From positions 29,721,955 to 29,785,954 of the forward strand of contig OX381704.1 of assembly GCA_947462335.1 (NCBI GenBank): a stretch of DNA of 64,000 nt. The letters run 5' to 3'. Position 1 is the stretch's first letter; each line of letters starts with the position of its first letter. Shown here piece after piece: positions 21,272 through 33,558 of this stretch. The position numbers and the translations under genes were made by a program. The notes below the pieces were generated by a model. The model was not told the DNA's origin. It ran no database searches and saw nothing but the letters and a program-made list of their open reading frames with translations. This DNA is from Harmothoe impar (taxonomy: Eukaryota > Annelida > Polychaeta > Phyllodocida > Polynoidae).

Positions 21272-23868
21272 CTCAGTATAGGAATTGGTACCAATTTCCA
21301 AGAATCATGGTAATGATACCTGTGACTGTGAACTAGTTGAAGAAGGAAAGAAGGGCGGCTGCCAATGACAATTAATTAATCTTCAAAAACCGGAAGGCAC
21401 AGGATCAGGGGGGCTATTGATATTTATAGCAATAAAGAAAGCTTTACATTTGTAGATTGAGTAGACCTAATCTATATACAATGTGAATGTAATCGCAAAC
21501 CTAATGCTAAATGGAAGAGGGCTCTTAACAGGGGGATGTCATCTGACATCTTTTGAATACAGTTTTTTTAAAGATAATGTGCCATTCTAGGCGGCTATAC
21601 AATGACAAAATAGTATGGGGCTGTAGTTGCGCATTTGGTACCAATTAGGCGTCAAAGTATGAGAGCCCCCCCCCCCCACCCCCCAGCAGGTGACAACATG
21701 CCTACACTGAGACACTAGCAGACCATATTACATGTGACTGGTATTGTAATATAGAGGAGAAACCTGTCTAGACCCCATTTAATACATAACGTTACATAGA
21801 TAGTGCATACTAAGTGGCTATTTATCAGTGGGGATCATTACATCGAGATATGCAAGTCATTGTCATGATTTAGATGCGATCAACACGAGAGTCATTAACA
21901 TTGTTACGCAAGCACTACCGTGTATCTACTATGATTAATTGCATTGTATGTACTCACCCTCAACAATGTATCATATAAATTAAAACGATATTGAAACTTT
22001 GTCCTGGCATGGTAAACTCACATTATAAATTGTCAACGACGCATTCGTGATCTAATCTATAACAAAAAGTAATTATTCCACTGCTATCACTTCACTGATA
22101 CTATGTGTACATAATATTATACTCGAGTATAAATTATAGTGGCCCACGCACCTAGTTAAAGTACGATTCAAAAGAAATAGAACCAGAGGATCGCGGTTTC
22201 AATTCGTGTTACACGCTATATGGTAGTTACAATGGCCACAGTTTGTAGTATTTTCTATCCTGTCAGACTCATGACCGTGTAGCACGCTACTTCCACCTCA
22301 GTGGACATGTTGTAGCACGGTGAGTTATAGCACTGACTAAATGTCGTCTGCTTTCAAACGCCTTCCAAATGTCGTCTGCTCTCAAACCCCTTCCCGCTCT
22401 TTCATACAACGGTATTATATACATTTGTATATGGGCCCCACAGTACAGCTTGGCGCGGGTACTAGTGATGCCCTGATTACTATTGAGAACATTTACACGC
22501 GATTACGTCCATACAACTCCTGGTCCTGAAGTAGTGTACAACGGCTGTAATATTTAACTATTCTCAATTCTACCTATATCCACCATTATATAGATATGCT
22601 TATACAAGTACATATACCGGGGTATAGGCCTATTTTACATAGAATATATTACACTCGCAGTCTGTTGCAAAAGAGTTTTCTTTCTATTTGTGTATGATAC
22701 CGTAACGAGTAATACTGGTTGGAGTGTGACCTGACCATAATTGATCACTACTACATGTATGTATCATGTAGTTTGCCAAGTAGCGGTATTTAGGGTTCTG
22801 ATAGGTACAATGACATATAGCCATCAGTGAGAACCCGTCAGGTAGGTGAGTGGTGGTGGGGAGGACGAGGGTTAATACCACGACCATGACCTTCACTGTG
22901 TCTCCTCCAGGGTGTGGAATGTAGCGACCTAGCACCTCCTGCATCACAGCATGACACTCCCACCTCCATCCCTAATAGCACCATACACTGTTTTAATGTC
23001 AATGTAACCCTTAATTACGTGTTGTGTTTCAGAAAAAAAACACATGTATTAAGCACAGGGGAATGCTAATCAAAGAAACCTTGCATTTGGGACGAATTTC
23101 CAGAGCTTCTCAGGCCCTGCTATTCTATATCCACAACGCTAGTGCCCGTGGGTATTGCCGACTATACTATGTAACCCTGTGCCCAATGCGATTTCAACTA
23201 CATATCTACTCCAAAATGATTTCTTGATTTGATGTGCAATGTACATTTTATCAAGTCCAACAAGGCATATTTATATGTTCTTATTGCGACCAAAATACAA
23301 CATTGTAGACTAATCACTACTGTCAAATGAAAGCTACACGTGTAGCAAGTGGTAAATACTACAGTTTACAGCAGATGATGATATACCAGCCGCCCCTGGC
23401 ACTGTAGGGAGTTTCCCCTGGGGCCCGGAGCCAAAAAGCCAGAGGGGCATTTAAAAGGTCACACCGGGAGGTGGAGAACAAAAAAGACTGAAGAATAGGT
23501 GAACAAAAACATGCACGAGGAAAAAAATACAAAGAATATCCAAAAAGTCACCAATATGCTCAATAACATGCATGGGAGGAGAGGACATGGAATGATACCC
23601 CAGACACTTCTATGAATACCAGCTGGGCTATAACGGAACCTTACATGTTGATGTTAGACCTCATGGCCGTTCCCTCTAACTCAGATGGCTACGGTATTCA
23701 TAGAGAAGAATCATAAACTTGCTAATAATTAATAATAATTCACAGGGATTTGAAGTGATTTCTGCTCTGTATACTGGATACACATTTGACATAGTAAGTA
23801 GTACAACCCATGGTACACGATTACTCGCCGAGTTCAGTGTGGGAATATCACGTACTCGCTTACGATAT
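21272..23868. other. Gene-free stretch
   Basis: AT-rich DNA with poly-C near 21,667. No exon or RNA gene supported; short open frames lack features. Confidence 0.45.
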
Positions 23869-25075
23869 AGGGTAGGTTCACCCTAAGTCAAACTCATACC
23901 TAGAGTCAACCACTTTTGACATGGATTTACAAGTTTAGTATGCATCTGGTGACAATAAACTCCCACTGATTTAAGAATTGAAGTGTTTTGCAATTATATA
24001 CTGCACATTGCATCTGCGACATCACTCTTTTTCATACTGTAAAATCAGTCAGAAGTACCCCTGTTTGACCTGTTTTGACAAACAGAGAACGAAAATCTCT
24101 CCACTGTTCATACTGTTTGGTAGTTGCTTTGAAGCATTTGTCCCTTTCATACACAGTGTCGATCGGTTTTGTGAGCTGGATATGTATCTAAATTACATAA
24201 ATCATGACTTTATTGAGCAAAATTAATTTCCTAAATTATTTTTAGGACTGATTTCGTAAGGTATACCCATTTCACCTTAAGTCAGCCATGAATTCACCCC
24301 AAGTCGGCCACCTCATACCCTAAGTCAACCATGGGATTTTCTTCTCTGGAATCCCCCCTGGAATGCTCTCACCCTAAATTTCTGTCTAAAAACTCTCCCC
24401 CTATACCCTTGTGAATAACTCCTCCTCCCAGAATACCCTCTTCTGCTACAGGGTTAAGGATAGTAGGCCTACTTGTGTAGTGTATAGAGGGCAAGGGTGA
24501 AACACAAAAAGAGGGGGGAAAAGGGGGTGAGGGGGCAGAGCCCACGATATTTTCAATAGAACTCCATACTGCATGTCCATAATGTTATATTTAGTCCTTA
24601 TTGCTCATTCAAGTAATATTTACTTGTATTGAAAGCTCATAATGCAGTTGTATTCACCTAAGGTACAGTACTGACTTTGTCTTGATTATTTCATATTCAA
24701 TAAATTGTTTTCTTCTCTATTGTTAGTTGTAACATATTGAGATATGCATGCATTCATCCATTGATGAAGATCAGAAAATTACTGGTTTATGCTACATATT
24801 TCTGGCAGTTGTAATATGGCTGACTCAAGGTGCATTTTGGCTGACTTAGGGTGAAAAGGGGCAATTCTGAATACTCTGATAAATCATGGAATTAAATACT
24901 GTAACCTGATATATGGCATTGTAAGACATCATGAATGTTACTCTCCAGAGCAATACCTAAAGTTTGGTTCAATTCTGAAGGATATGCACAAAATACTTTA
25001 GGAGCAATTAGACCTGAAAGGTAGCTGATAAAAAAAACATGGATCAGACCGGTTGAAAGTGGTGAACCTACCCTA
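23869..25075. mobile_element. 1.2-kb inverted-repeat element with CCCTAAGTC motif
   Basis: TAGGGTAGGTTCACC at 23,869-23,883 is repeated exactly as its complement at 25,061-25,075. Inside, variants of CACCCTAAGTCAACC recur near both ends (about 23,880, 24,275, 24,296, 24,318) and inverted as GACTTAGGGTGAAA near 24,843. No transposase is recognisable. TA flanks on both sides are compatible with a TA-target DNA transposon, but superfamily assignment is uncertain. Confidence 0.5.
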
Positions 25076-26572
25076 CAGTACACAAAACTCAAAGGCCGCG
25101 TTCCTTCTCCCAGAGGTGATATGGTGAGTATTTTTTTCCCACCATAGGTATACGGTACACTAAAATAAACACTAGAGAACCCCAGCAGCCCGATCACCCA
25201 CTACACCTCATCCCACAGAGATGTGTGCCACTGGGCTGTGTCTATTTGCACCTGTACAAAAATGGGGTATATCGATGAAGAGGAACTATACCCAGCTTTA
25301 TGTGTATAGAGGAATATATACAGGATGTATATGGTGATCATACTACATGTATATGGACAGAAAGGTATTTAGCTTCCTCTATGCTTGGATATATTATAGG
25401 GGAAGTTCTCATAGTGTAATTGTATGTTGATATCTAGACAATAATGATATAATTAAGTATGGGAGTGGTCTCATTCTTAGAAGGGGGTTATTAAAAGGTG
25501 TCTACTCCCTGAATCCTGGTGGTCTATAGAGGGATAGAAATACCGTGGAGATATTATATTATTAAACGTTATACCAACTGGCCTAAAAGTCTAAACGCCC
25601 TATTGAGCTTACAGTGTTGAAGTCAAACGGGTGAAACCAGACATCTCTTCTCTGTTCTGCGCCACAATACAGATGACTCACTTTAGACCTACCCAATAAA
25701 AAAGGGCGAAAGAACAAAAAAAACCTAGCCTTCTTTTGTAAATGCGAAATGTTACACTGCGCCGCGTGATAGTCCCTGCAGTATCACACAGAATGGGTGT
25801 AGAGGACTCAGGGAGGGGGGGGGGGGGGCTGGAGGATGTGTGTGGGGGGGGGGGGGGCAGACAGGCAGTCACCAGGTGCCTCCTCCTCCTCACCTGTTGG
25901 TGCCGGGTAATGAGGACAGACCTCCCCGTTAATCACCGTGTTGTAGCACCATATGTATGTACAGGTGACGCCCTGCAGCTCCAGCCACATTATAGCATGG
26001 GATTCTACCACAAATAAACCATGTCAAATAGCCATTCAACTTAACCTTAACCCAACTTAAATAAAAGGTACATCATGTCTTACATTAGGGCAGTCCCGAC
26101 GGCAGTCGACTGGAAAATACCACTCGTAACGACAGTCGGCTTTTACAGAACATTGGCCCAAAGGACGCGGGCACAATAATATCTAATGGTAAACATGGCT
26201 AATATCATAAATAATTCATTATGGTTCCTATTGTTTTCAATCCTACTTGAAATGATTAAAATACCCAGCCTGTTTGTGACGGGTGTGGCTGGGAAGCCCT
26301 ATATATAGTTGGCAGGACAGGGGGTGTGGCGACAAAAACTGCCCAGGTCCGTCCCAATACGACGTGAGGAGGCCGCCAAATGCCGCCCATTATTCTCAAC
26401 TCACCCAACAACACCTGGCGCTTCAGGTATTTCTTTATTTGAGTTTGGGAGAAGAAAAAAAGGTCACCAGAGCCGTGACGTGTCTGTTGACATCGTCCAA
26501 ACCTGAGAACTCTTGTCCCCAGCCAGGTGGCACTAGTGTACTAATCCCTAGACACCCACAGTGCACATTTAA
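25076..26572. other. Gene-free stretch with G-runs
   Basis: Two long G-runs occur near 25,815 and 25,844; no exon supported. Confidence 0.45.
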
Positions 26573-26766
26573 CCCTTTAAGGACGACATGATGCATTAAT
26601 TGTCATCATGATGCATGACAGCCCTGAAAAGTAACTTGCCAGGGCTGCAATCAAGCATCATGTGGAAGGGTCAGCATGATGAACAAATGAAGCCCCGGCG
26701 AGTTAACTGCATTGGTGCATCATGACGACAAATGTCATCTTATAGCGACATGCCGTCCTTAAAGGG
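26573..26766. mobile_element. TTAA-flanked palindromic miniature element, copy 3
   Basis: Best-preserved termini of the family: TTAA (26,569-26,572), CCCTTTAAGGACG at the left end, CGTCCTTAAAGGG at the right end, then TTAA (26,767-26,770). Internal GCCAGGGCTGCAATCAAGCA and GTGCATCATGACGACAAATG match copy 4. TTAA duplication with CCC ends is typical of piggyBac-like insertions. Confidence 0.7.
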
Positions 26767-26770
26767 TTAA

Positions 26771-27758
26771 TAAATGTGATAAATGTGTGTAGTTTATTTT
26801 GACAGGTGTACGGTTAGAATAACTGCATGGAACTCATATGTAAAGTACTGCCAGCGAACCGTTATCGTCACTTACTATATGATGTTGACTTGTGGAGATG
26901 TACTTAGGAAAATGTGCTTACTTAAGTTATTAGATCTTTGATCAGCTAAGGTCTAATGATTCTTATTGATGTAATATCAAAATGATGATGCTGTACCATA
27001 TATAGTTTCTGAATTAAACTACGTAAACAGTGGTAGTTTTGACCCGTTATCTGCACTTAAGTCAGCCGTTTAGAACCGTTACACGAAGTATGACAAGGAG
27101 CTGATCAAGAGGGATCCCCCAAGGAGGTTGGGGCAGGGGGTCAACGACTATCATGACTGGGTTATCAGTAACGGCACTCATCCACGTGTTCAAGAACCAG
27201 TGAAGCACTACCAGGCAAAGATAACACGATGTTCAAATAATAATATTATTATGCCCATATCAAACACACCTAACCTAAGTTAAAACTCAAAATTTGAATT
27301 TCATATCTTATACAGTATATTTATTATATTGGTTGTCAACTTGTCATGCATGCCTATTGGAGACTATCATGTTGTTAACGTCCATATAATACTGTCCTCC
27401 TATTATATGGTGCTGGTGTGGGGTCAAGGTGAGCACCCCTAGTGCCTCCCCCACCTGGTGAGGGCAGGTACCACAGCCTCATTCATCAACACCTCAACAC
27501 TATCATATTGCCGCCCTGTCTACCACCACCCCCATCTATCACGTCACCATGCACCTCGTGTACTAGAACCTGTCATGGAACTGTTACCTATACTGATGGC
27601 CTTATTGCAATAATTATACATTACATAGTGTAACAGAAAAGCACTCTACTATGACCGCTATTAGATAGTTGCTTAGGTCCGTTTTGAAAGTGAACCATAC
27701 AGATGTTATTTGTTGATGGTACTATCTGTGATACATGTACTTTCGATAAGGGTACATT
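26771..27758. other. Gene-free stretch
   Basis: No exon supported; AT-rich sequence with a few CCACC-rich patches near 27,440-27,540. Confidence 0.45.
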
Positions 27759-27927
27759 GGGGCCGTCCATATATATGAAGTACGTCTCGCCAGAGTGGAT
27801 GAGGGGGGGGGGGGTCTTGATCAGAATGTGACAAACAATGATAAAGGTGTGGGGAAAAGTGTGACAAGGGCGTAGGTGGGTGTTGAAAATGGTCCATATT
27901 TTTGTGACTTACTTTATGGACTGCCCC
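27759..27927. mobile_element. Miniature inverted-repeat element, GGGGCCGTCCATA ends
   Basis: Left end GGGGCCGTCCATA and right end TATGGACTGCCCC are inverted copies (12 of 13). GTACGTC and GACTTAC form further weak subterminal pairing. A G-run at about 27,809 lies inside. 169 bp, non-coding. Confidence 0.5.
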
Positions 27928-28700
27928 TTTCGGTATCTCAGCTTCTGTGTTAAAACAACACCCACGGACACATACCTAGTGCACCGTATACCTTCTATTG
28001 GTCAAAAGGGGAGAAAAGTGTCCATGTGCAGTGTTTAGGTGTGTCATAGAAGTCTGGTGTGTTGACTGTGCGGGTGCCAGGGGTACTGATGTGACTACCT
28101 ATACATGTACCAACCTGTAGAATGACATCAGCCCCCATCCACACCAGCTTCAGCCCACTCATGCGTTATTCATACCATAGCACCATATACATGTACTCCT
28201 TGATGATGGGGATGGTACACAGAGCTACAACATTACATAGTCTCTGTATAGCTGACGGAGAATAGTGTATCACTGTCAGCAGGTCAGGTGATGGGAGTTA
28301 TATATTATACATTTAGCTATATTAAAGCACGCCGGTGACGCCTTGCTCTTTTTGCACATGAGCTGTACCAGTAGCCCAGGGAGTGGGTGAAAATAGCTTA
28401 ATCACTGCCATGCACTGATGGAGTAGGTTCAACTGAGGACAATTCTGTTCAAGTAGATTAAGACTGAACGAGGGTAGGACGGGACTGAAAGGAGGAAGCA
28501 AGCAGTCAGGTCATGGCATGATAACCTCATATGGTCTGGTGGAATGGACAGGAATGGACAGAAGGGCAATACCCGCACCACAGGCTGCCCCTCCAGCAAG
28601 AGTTGGGAGTGCAGATTAGGATCAGAACTCTCGACCTTATAGCAGAGGTGGGGGTTTGATATTAAGAAGTATGTTGGACTGAATCTTCCTATCGAGTGTG

Positions 28701-28702
<2 letters not shown>

Positions 28703-28795
<93 letters not shown>
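28703..28795. repeat. (AT)n microsatellite
   Basis: About 46 uninterrupted AT dinucleotides. The Tyr/Ile open frame across it is a by-product. Confidence 0.95.
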
Positions 28796-28796
<1 letters not shown>

Positions 28797-30745
28797 CTAG
28801 CCCTAGCCTTTGTATCCCTTTAGAAGTTGTAACCTGTTTCAATTAAATTCCATTGCCCCCCCCCCCCCCCCAACACCATCCCTCCACATACATGCACACG
28901 ACTACCTTCAGTGACCTTTCTCCCCATACCTGCCACCACTGGTGTTAATGCCTGCTGCACGGAGGCCCTCTCTACTGAGCAGCTCACCGTGCCCTCCCAG
29001 CACTGCAGCAGCTTATGCCTGGTGCTGACCCATAAAGCACCACATTATCGCCCACTTAACCCCTCCCAGCCCGCAACACCGGGAGTTGACGCCCCTCCCC
29101 CTCCTGCCCACCCTGCCCGTCCGGGCGGGGGCTGGGGGCAGACAGGGCCGTCCGCAGTCCTGATGAAGCCGGCGATTGGCGGCGGATTGACGGGCACCTG
29201 GGGGACCAGGCGGGGCGTGTTGGGGGTCAGAGAGGGAGGGGTGGGAGGGGGTGGGAGGGGTATATGGGCAGAGAAGATCGCAGGTCATCAGTATCAATCA
29301 TGAGACTGCCAGGACTTTTTCATTGGTTTCAAATCACTGTCAGCTGAAATGTCATCAACCAAGAACAAATCCCAGGAAGACCTTCATGTATCACTTGATG
29401 TATGTGGTGTGGTGATCGGTTAAATAGTTTGTTTAATTCCTTTATTTTTTGGGGGGGCAGGTCGCATCACCTTCACCCGTCCCACAAGATCAAGAACACT
29501 TGCATCACAGAGCAATATACATTAAATGTCTTATGAACGCACGCCTGCATTATGTGTCTTATATGTGATTGTTGTGTAATATACAGGCTGCTGCCAGGAT
29601 GGAATGTGACACTACACCTCCCCCCATCCCCACTCCTCATCCCCACCCCTCAAACACACACCTAAAATAATACAACTTAAAAGCTGCATGGATTCTGCCG
29701 CGGGGTAGAGTGGGTGGTTAGTCCCGTTACATTTGTAGTAGTGGTTTGGCACCGCTGGTGGTGATGGCACCGGTGACAGGGTTGGGGTAAAGGTTTTCTG
29801 CTCTGTCCTATTACATCTACCAATGTCACATCTTCTCACCAGATACTATATTGAGGTCTGCACTACAGCACTATCTCTTACCAGTATATCAGACGGGCAC
29901 ATTCGCCATCAAGAGTTACCTGAGTTTTCACCTGATCTTTTAAAATCCGACACCTAGAAGGAGGAAAAAATGAAGGGAAAAAAAAGGTCAAATCTCAGTC
30001 GGTGGTCATTTGGGAAAGTCTGCTAAAAACACTGTATCAGTTTCGCATCTTTAAATCACATATCAACATAAAATAGTCACAAACAACACCCGTCCGATAC
30101 ATGTACTATCCGGTCTGTAAAAAGTGTCCATGTCTAGATGTAAGAGTGATAGGCCCATAATGGCCGTGGCAGGAATCATCCACAATCATCACATCATACT
30201 CAGCCGTGGTTGGCAGATAATACTGGAATCATATGGAGCTATTAGATGTGGACGTGACGGGGATAGGAGCAGTACTACCCAGTGAAGCAGCATCCAGCCT
30301 ACACAGGGACTACCACCATAAAGCTTCTACACGGCATTTGTATAAAGGTTCAACACTACTAAAAGCATATTTTAGCATAATTGAATACAGAAATTAGTTT
30401 TTAAAAAGTAGGATTTGTTTCTAAAGAAGGAAAAGTTGCATCTGTAAATTATGCATTACCACATGCAGAAGCTGATGGTTAAAGATGGTTACGGTGCCCC
30501 CACCCCCCCAAAAAAAGGTGCTTTTCCAGCCCTGATGTAGGTTTGTACCTACACTTGTCCCAAGTAAAACAACATTACCGGTATGACCATAACTTGAATT
30601 TTTATTTGGTTTAGGCGTCCGTGAGGCTAGCTTGGAACGTGTGAACAGGAGCCGGAACTGGAACCTGAATGTATGACATGAGAATTACCCTCATACATTC
30701 TGGTTCCTGCCCAATTGAACAAAGCAAAATCCAAGTTCAAGAACG
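28796..30745. other. Gene-free stretch, partly GC-rich
   Basis: Poly-C near 28,857 is followed by a proline/glycine-coding GC-rich patch (28,905-29,300) that I do not accept as a gene because its open frames on both strands are low complexity. The rest is AT-rich. Confidence 0.4.
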
Positions 30746-30751
30746 AGAGTA

Positions 30752-31067
30752 CAGTGTTGCTGAAAACTTGGCCTGCGTCTTGGCGTCTTACGCAGGCCAT
30801 TTCCCTTTCACGCAGGCCATATAAATATTGATATTTAAGGTGCCCATATAAACTTCATTATAACTCCAAAGAATTTTGAAAATATTTGAGTATTAAAGAA
30901 CTTCACTAAAATTGCCCTAGCTTAGCTTCTAATTAACCGATTTGAAAAATTATTTTATCAATATGAAGCTGAGATCATGGCAGACCATTCTGGCCTGCGT
31001 CCTCAGCCCCTACGGCGGCCATTGTGATTCTATGCCGGCTTCTGCCGGCGTCATTTCGGCAACACTG
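30752..31067. mobile_element. hAT-like non-autonomous element with target duplication
   Basis: The left end CAGTGTTGCTGAAA (30,752 on) is matched by the complement of CAGTGTTGCCGAAAT at the right end. The element is bracketed by AGAGTA on both sides (30,746-30,751 and 31,068-31,073). CAGTGTTGCC-like termini are typical of hAT transposons, whose duplications are normally 8 bp; only 6 match here. Internal GGCCTGCGTC words occur near both ends. No transposase. Confidence 0.6.
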
Positions 31068-31263
31068 AGAGTAGTTTAGGCCCTATAGTAGGGCATGTTG
31101 TCGTGATTAGAAGGTATTTAATGAGAGCTGCCATACCTGACCCACATGGAGCCAGGTAATGAGGGCAGGCCTGGGGCCGTGTCCTCCTCACCACTAATCA
31201 CCTGTCACAGGTATAGGTGTATGTATAAAGGTGTTCCTGTTTCCTGCAAGCATGCTGCATTAA

Positions 31264-31495
31264 ACCCTTTAAGGACGGTATAGTGCTTTAATGCAATATG
31301 CCCTTTGTCATCATGATGTATGAATGCAGCCCTGGCGAGTTACTCGCCAGGGCTGCATTCAAGCATGGGGTTGAGACACTCCGAAGGGTCGGTATGATGC
31401 ACCGATGCAGCCCCGGCGAGTTACTCGCCGGGGCTGCATTGGTGCATCATGACGACAAATGTCATCGTTTAATAGCGACATCCCTCCTTAAATGC
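31264..31495. mobile_element. TTAA-type palindromic miniature element, copy 4
   Basis: CCCTTTAAGGACGG starts just after TTAAA; the right end is followed by TTAAC at 31,496. It contains two adjacent near-perfect palindromes centred on GGCGAGTTACTCGCC: 31,321-31,361 (20-nt arms, 1-nt centre, perfect) and 31,402-31,442 (one mismatch). Copies 1-3 preserve parts of these palindromes. Confidence 0.65.
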
Positions 31496-31499
31496 TTAA

Positions 31500-33491
31500 C
31501 AGTCCCATTCACACCTTCTGAGAAAAAAGTCACACACAAAGCTGAAAAGGTCAAGTGGGAAGAAATCTTCGCCTTGCCTGCAACGCCCATGATCTGATTG
31601 AATCATATATCTATAGACATACATGTACATGTATTAAGTTTACGCTTCATCATCATCATCATCTTATATTATTTTCACACCCTTATACTCTGACTGATTA
31701 TCATTTCATATCCATGTAATGTGAATAATCCATGTAATGTGAAAAACATGCTTTAATAGTATGCACCTGTAAGCATGTAAGGGATGTGGAAGTAGGTTGT
31801 AGTACACATGTAATGTATAAGAATGCGTGAGATCTAATCTGGCAGCTGTATATCACAATAGCTTACATGTGTAGTATACATGGTTTAGAACTCACGAAGC
31901 TGTACGGGTCGTCGTTATATATAAAAGGGGGCTAAAAGGGCCAACAGTCATGGTTCGTTAGGTTTGTACAGGTTGGCTCGGAACATGTCATCTGAGCACC
32001 CATTTTGGCAGACAGTAGTGCCATATATACATGTCACTGAGAGGGGTGGGTATAGACCACCTGCACCCCTGTACACACCCCTGTGTACAACATGGAGAAT
32101 AAAACATGCTACTATGGACAGAATACGCTATTTTACGTCTTCTTTTGAAAATCCCTTCTGCATCACATCTGCATGGTATTGAAGTGCACTGCATGGCATG
32201 GTTTCTCCAGAGAATATTTAAAACTAACAATGGGAAAGTATGTTCTCTACCAGGTATAGATCTTATATATATCAAAAGGCTGACCATTTTACAGCCTTTA
32301 TAACCGAGGAAAACTTAGAAGCCATCTGGAAGTATCCAATGCATGTCTGCATCCATGTGATTTCAGTCAGTGTCTGTGACTATGAGGATTCCTTTAATAT
32401 GGTTGCCGGTTTATTTAAAGTGACATTCTCACCGAGCATTTCAAACTCACAATTCTAGAACTGTTCTAGTCTGCTATGTGGTAAGTGCGAATGGTGAGAA
32501 TGGCACTTTAACATGTTTCACTCATGGATGCTGTTTAAGTACGCTGATATTCATTGGATATTTAATGAATATCAGCAGCTTTAACTGAGAAATCGGCAGC
32601 CATCAGTTTCCCTAAGAAATGAATTATCATCCATGAGGAATATCATAGCCTGACATAGGACTTCGTGTGAATATATCAGAGGAACCTCAGGTACTGACAT
32701 CAATGGGACATTGGATTGTGCTTTTTTTTTAATGTGGAGACTCACTGTAAACATACGATGGAAGTAGCCTGTGGTGTCTTTTGTCTAGGGGGGGGGGGGG
32801 GGGCTTTATTCTGGGGCCAATCGTCAGGACGCCAATTGTCCCATCATGCAATCACAATAATAGCATGACATTTCCGTGAAAACTATGTCACAATTGGAAG
32901 TTTCAGGCAAAATGTTTTGTATATCCGGTATCTTCATTATTGATGAATAAATGTAGCAATATCATTATCAAGTGCCTAGCACTATCATACTCTATACAAG
33001 CCCTTTAATCTTTCCTCAGATGAACGTATAGGGGTACCCTTACTAAATAGTTATCTATAGGCTGATTCCCCGGGCTGATTGATAAAGATACCATACACAT
33101 ATATAATCTGTCTGGAACCGTAGATGACCTTGTCCGAGGCTCATTAAATGAGCTACTCAATGAGGAACTCAGCTGACCTGTCAGAATCATGTTTTTTAAT
33201 GGAGAGATCTAGCCTACTGAAATTGTTCGATTAGAATCTACACAGTGTCACCGGGAGAGTCCCACCCTCCGATAGCTACAGTGATGTCTTCAGTCGAGCT
33301 GAGCTGGCTCACCCTGAATGAGCAGCACCCGCCCACCTCCACAGACCCCCGTCACCCACCAGCAGCCATCCTGAAGACGGCCTAGTGCTGAACGGCCCTG
33401 CTCATCCAGTGCCCGGCCACCCGGCGGCCACCACCCCTCCCGGCCCGGCCAGCGCTGAGTGATGCTGCCCAGCCTCCCCAACACTCCTTAC
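31500..33491. other. SRGAP: Presumed SRGAP intron 1, proximal part
   Basis: Lies immediately downstream (minus strand) of the SRGAP exon 1 donor. No second exon is recognised anywhere from here to position 1, so the intron would exceed 33 kb. A G-run occurs near 32,789. Confidence 0.45.
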
Positions 33492-33558
33492 CTTTCATTT
33501 GAAGATCGAACTCGTACGTATTCTCCCGGTCCTTCTTGGATTTCCTATCCAGCGCCAT
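33492..33558 (-). CDS. SRGAP: SLIT-ROBO Rho GTPase-activating protein, first coding exon
   Basis: On the minus strand the ATG at 33,558 opens 22 codons plus one base before a consensus donor (AAAG|GTAAGG at 33,491). The peptide reads MALDRKSKKDRENTYEFDLQ then MK, matching the start of vertebrate SRGAP proteins at K-x-KKD-x-E, E-[FY]-D-x-Q-x-K with no gap; this begins the F-BAR domain that binds membrane. SRGAPs are F-BAR/RhoGAP/SH3 proteins acting on Rac/Cdc42 at the plasma membrane. Only this exon is visible; the rest would lie to the left, outside the window or undetected. The neighbour FAM72 in head-to-head orientation strongly supports the identification, because vertebrate SRGAP2 and FAM72 are paired the same way. 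Confidence 0.8.

Noticed and set aside
28429..28842. 137-codon minus-strand frame
   Set aside because: Its core is the (AT)n microsatellite translated as Tyr-Ile repeats.
28911..29303. 130-codon Pro/Gly-rich frame
   Set aside because: Open on both strands because of GC-rich, low-complexity sequence; no domain or splice context.
31501..31593. Exon-like plus-strand peptide SEKKVTHKAEKVKWEEIFAL after an AACAG
   Set aside because: Reads plausibly as a terminal exon but no upstream exon, no recognised family and it abuts a mobile element; likely chance.
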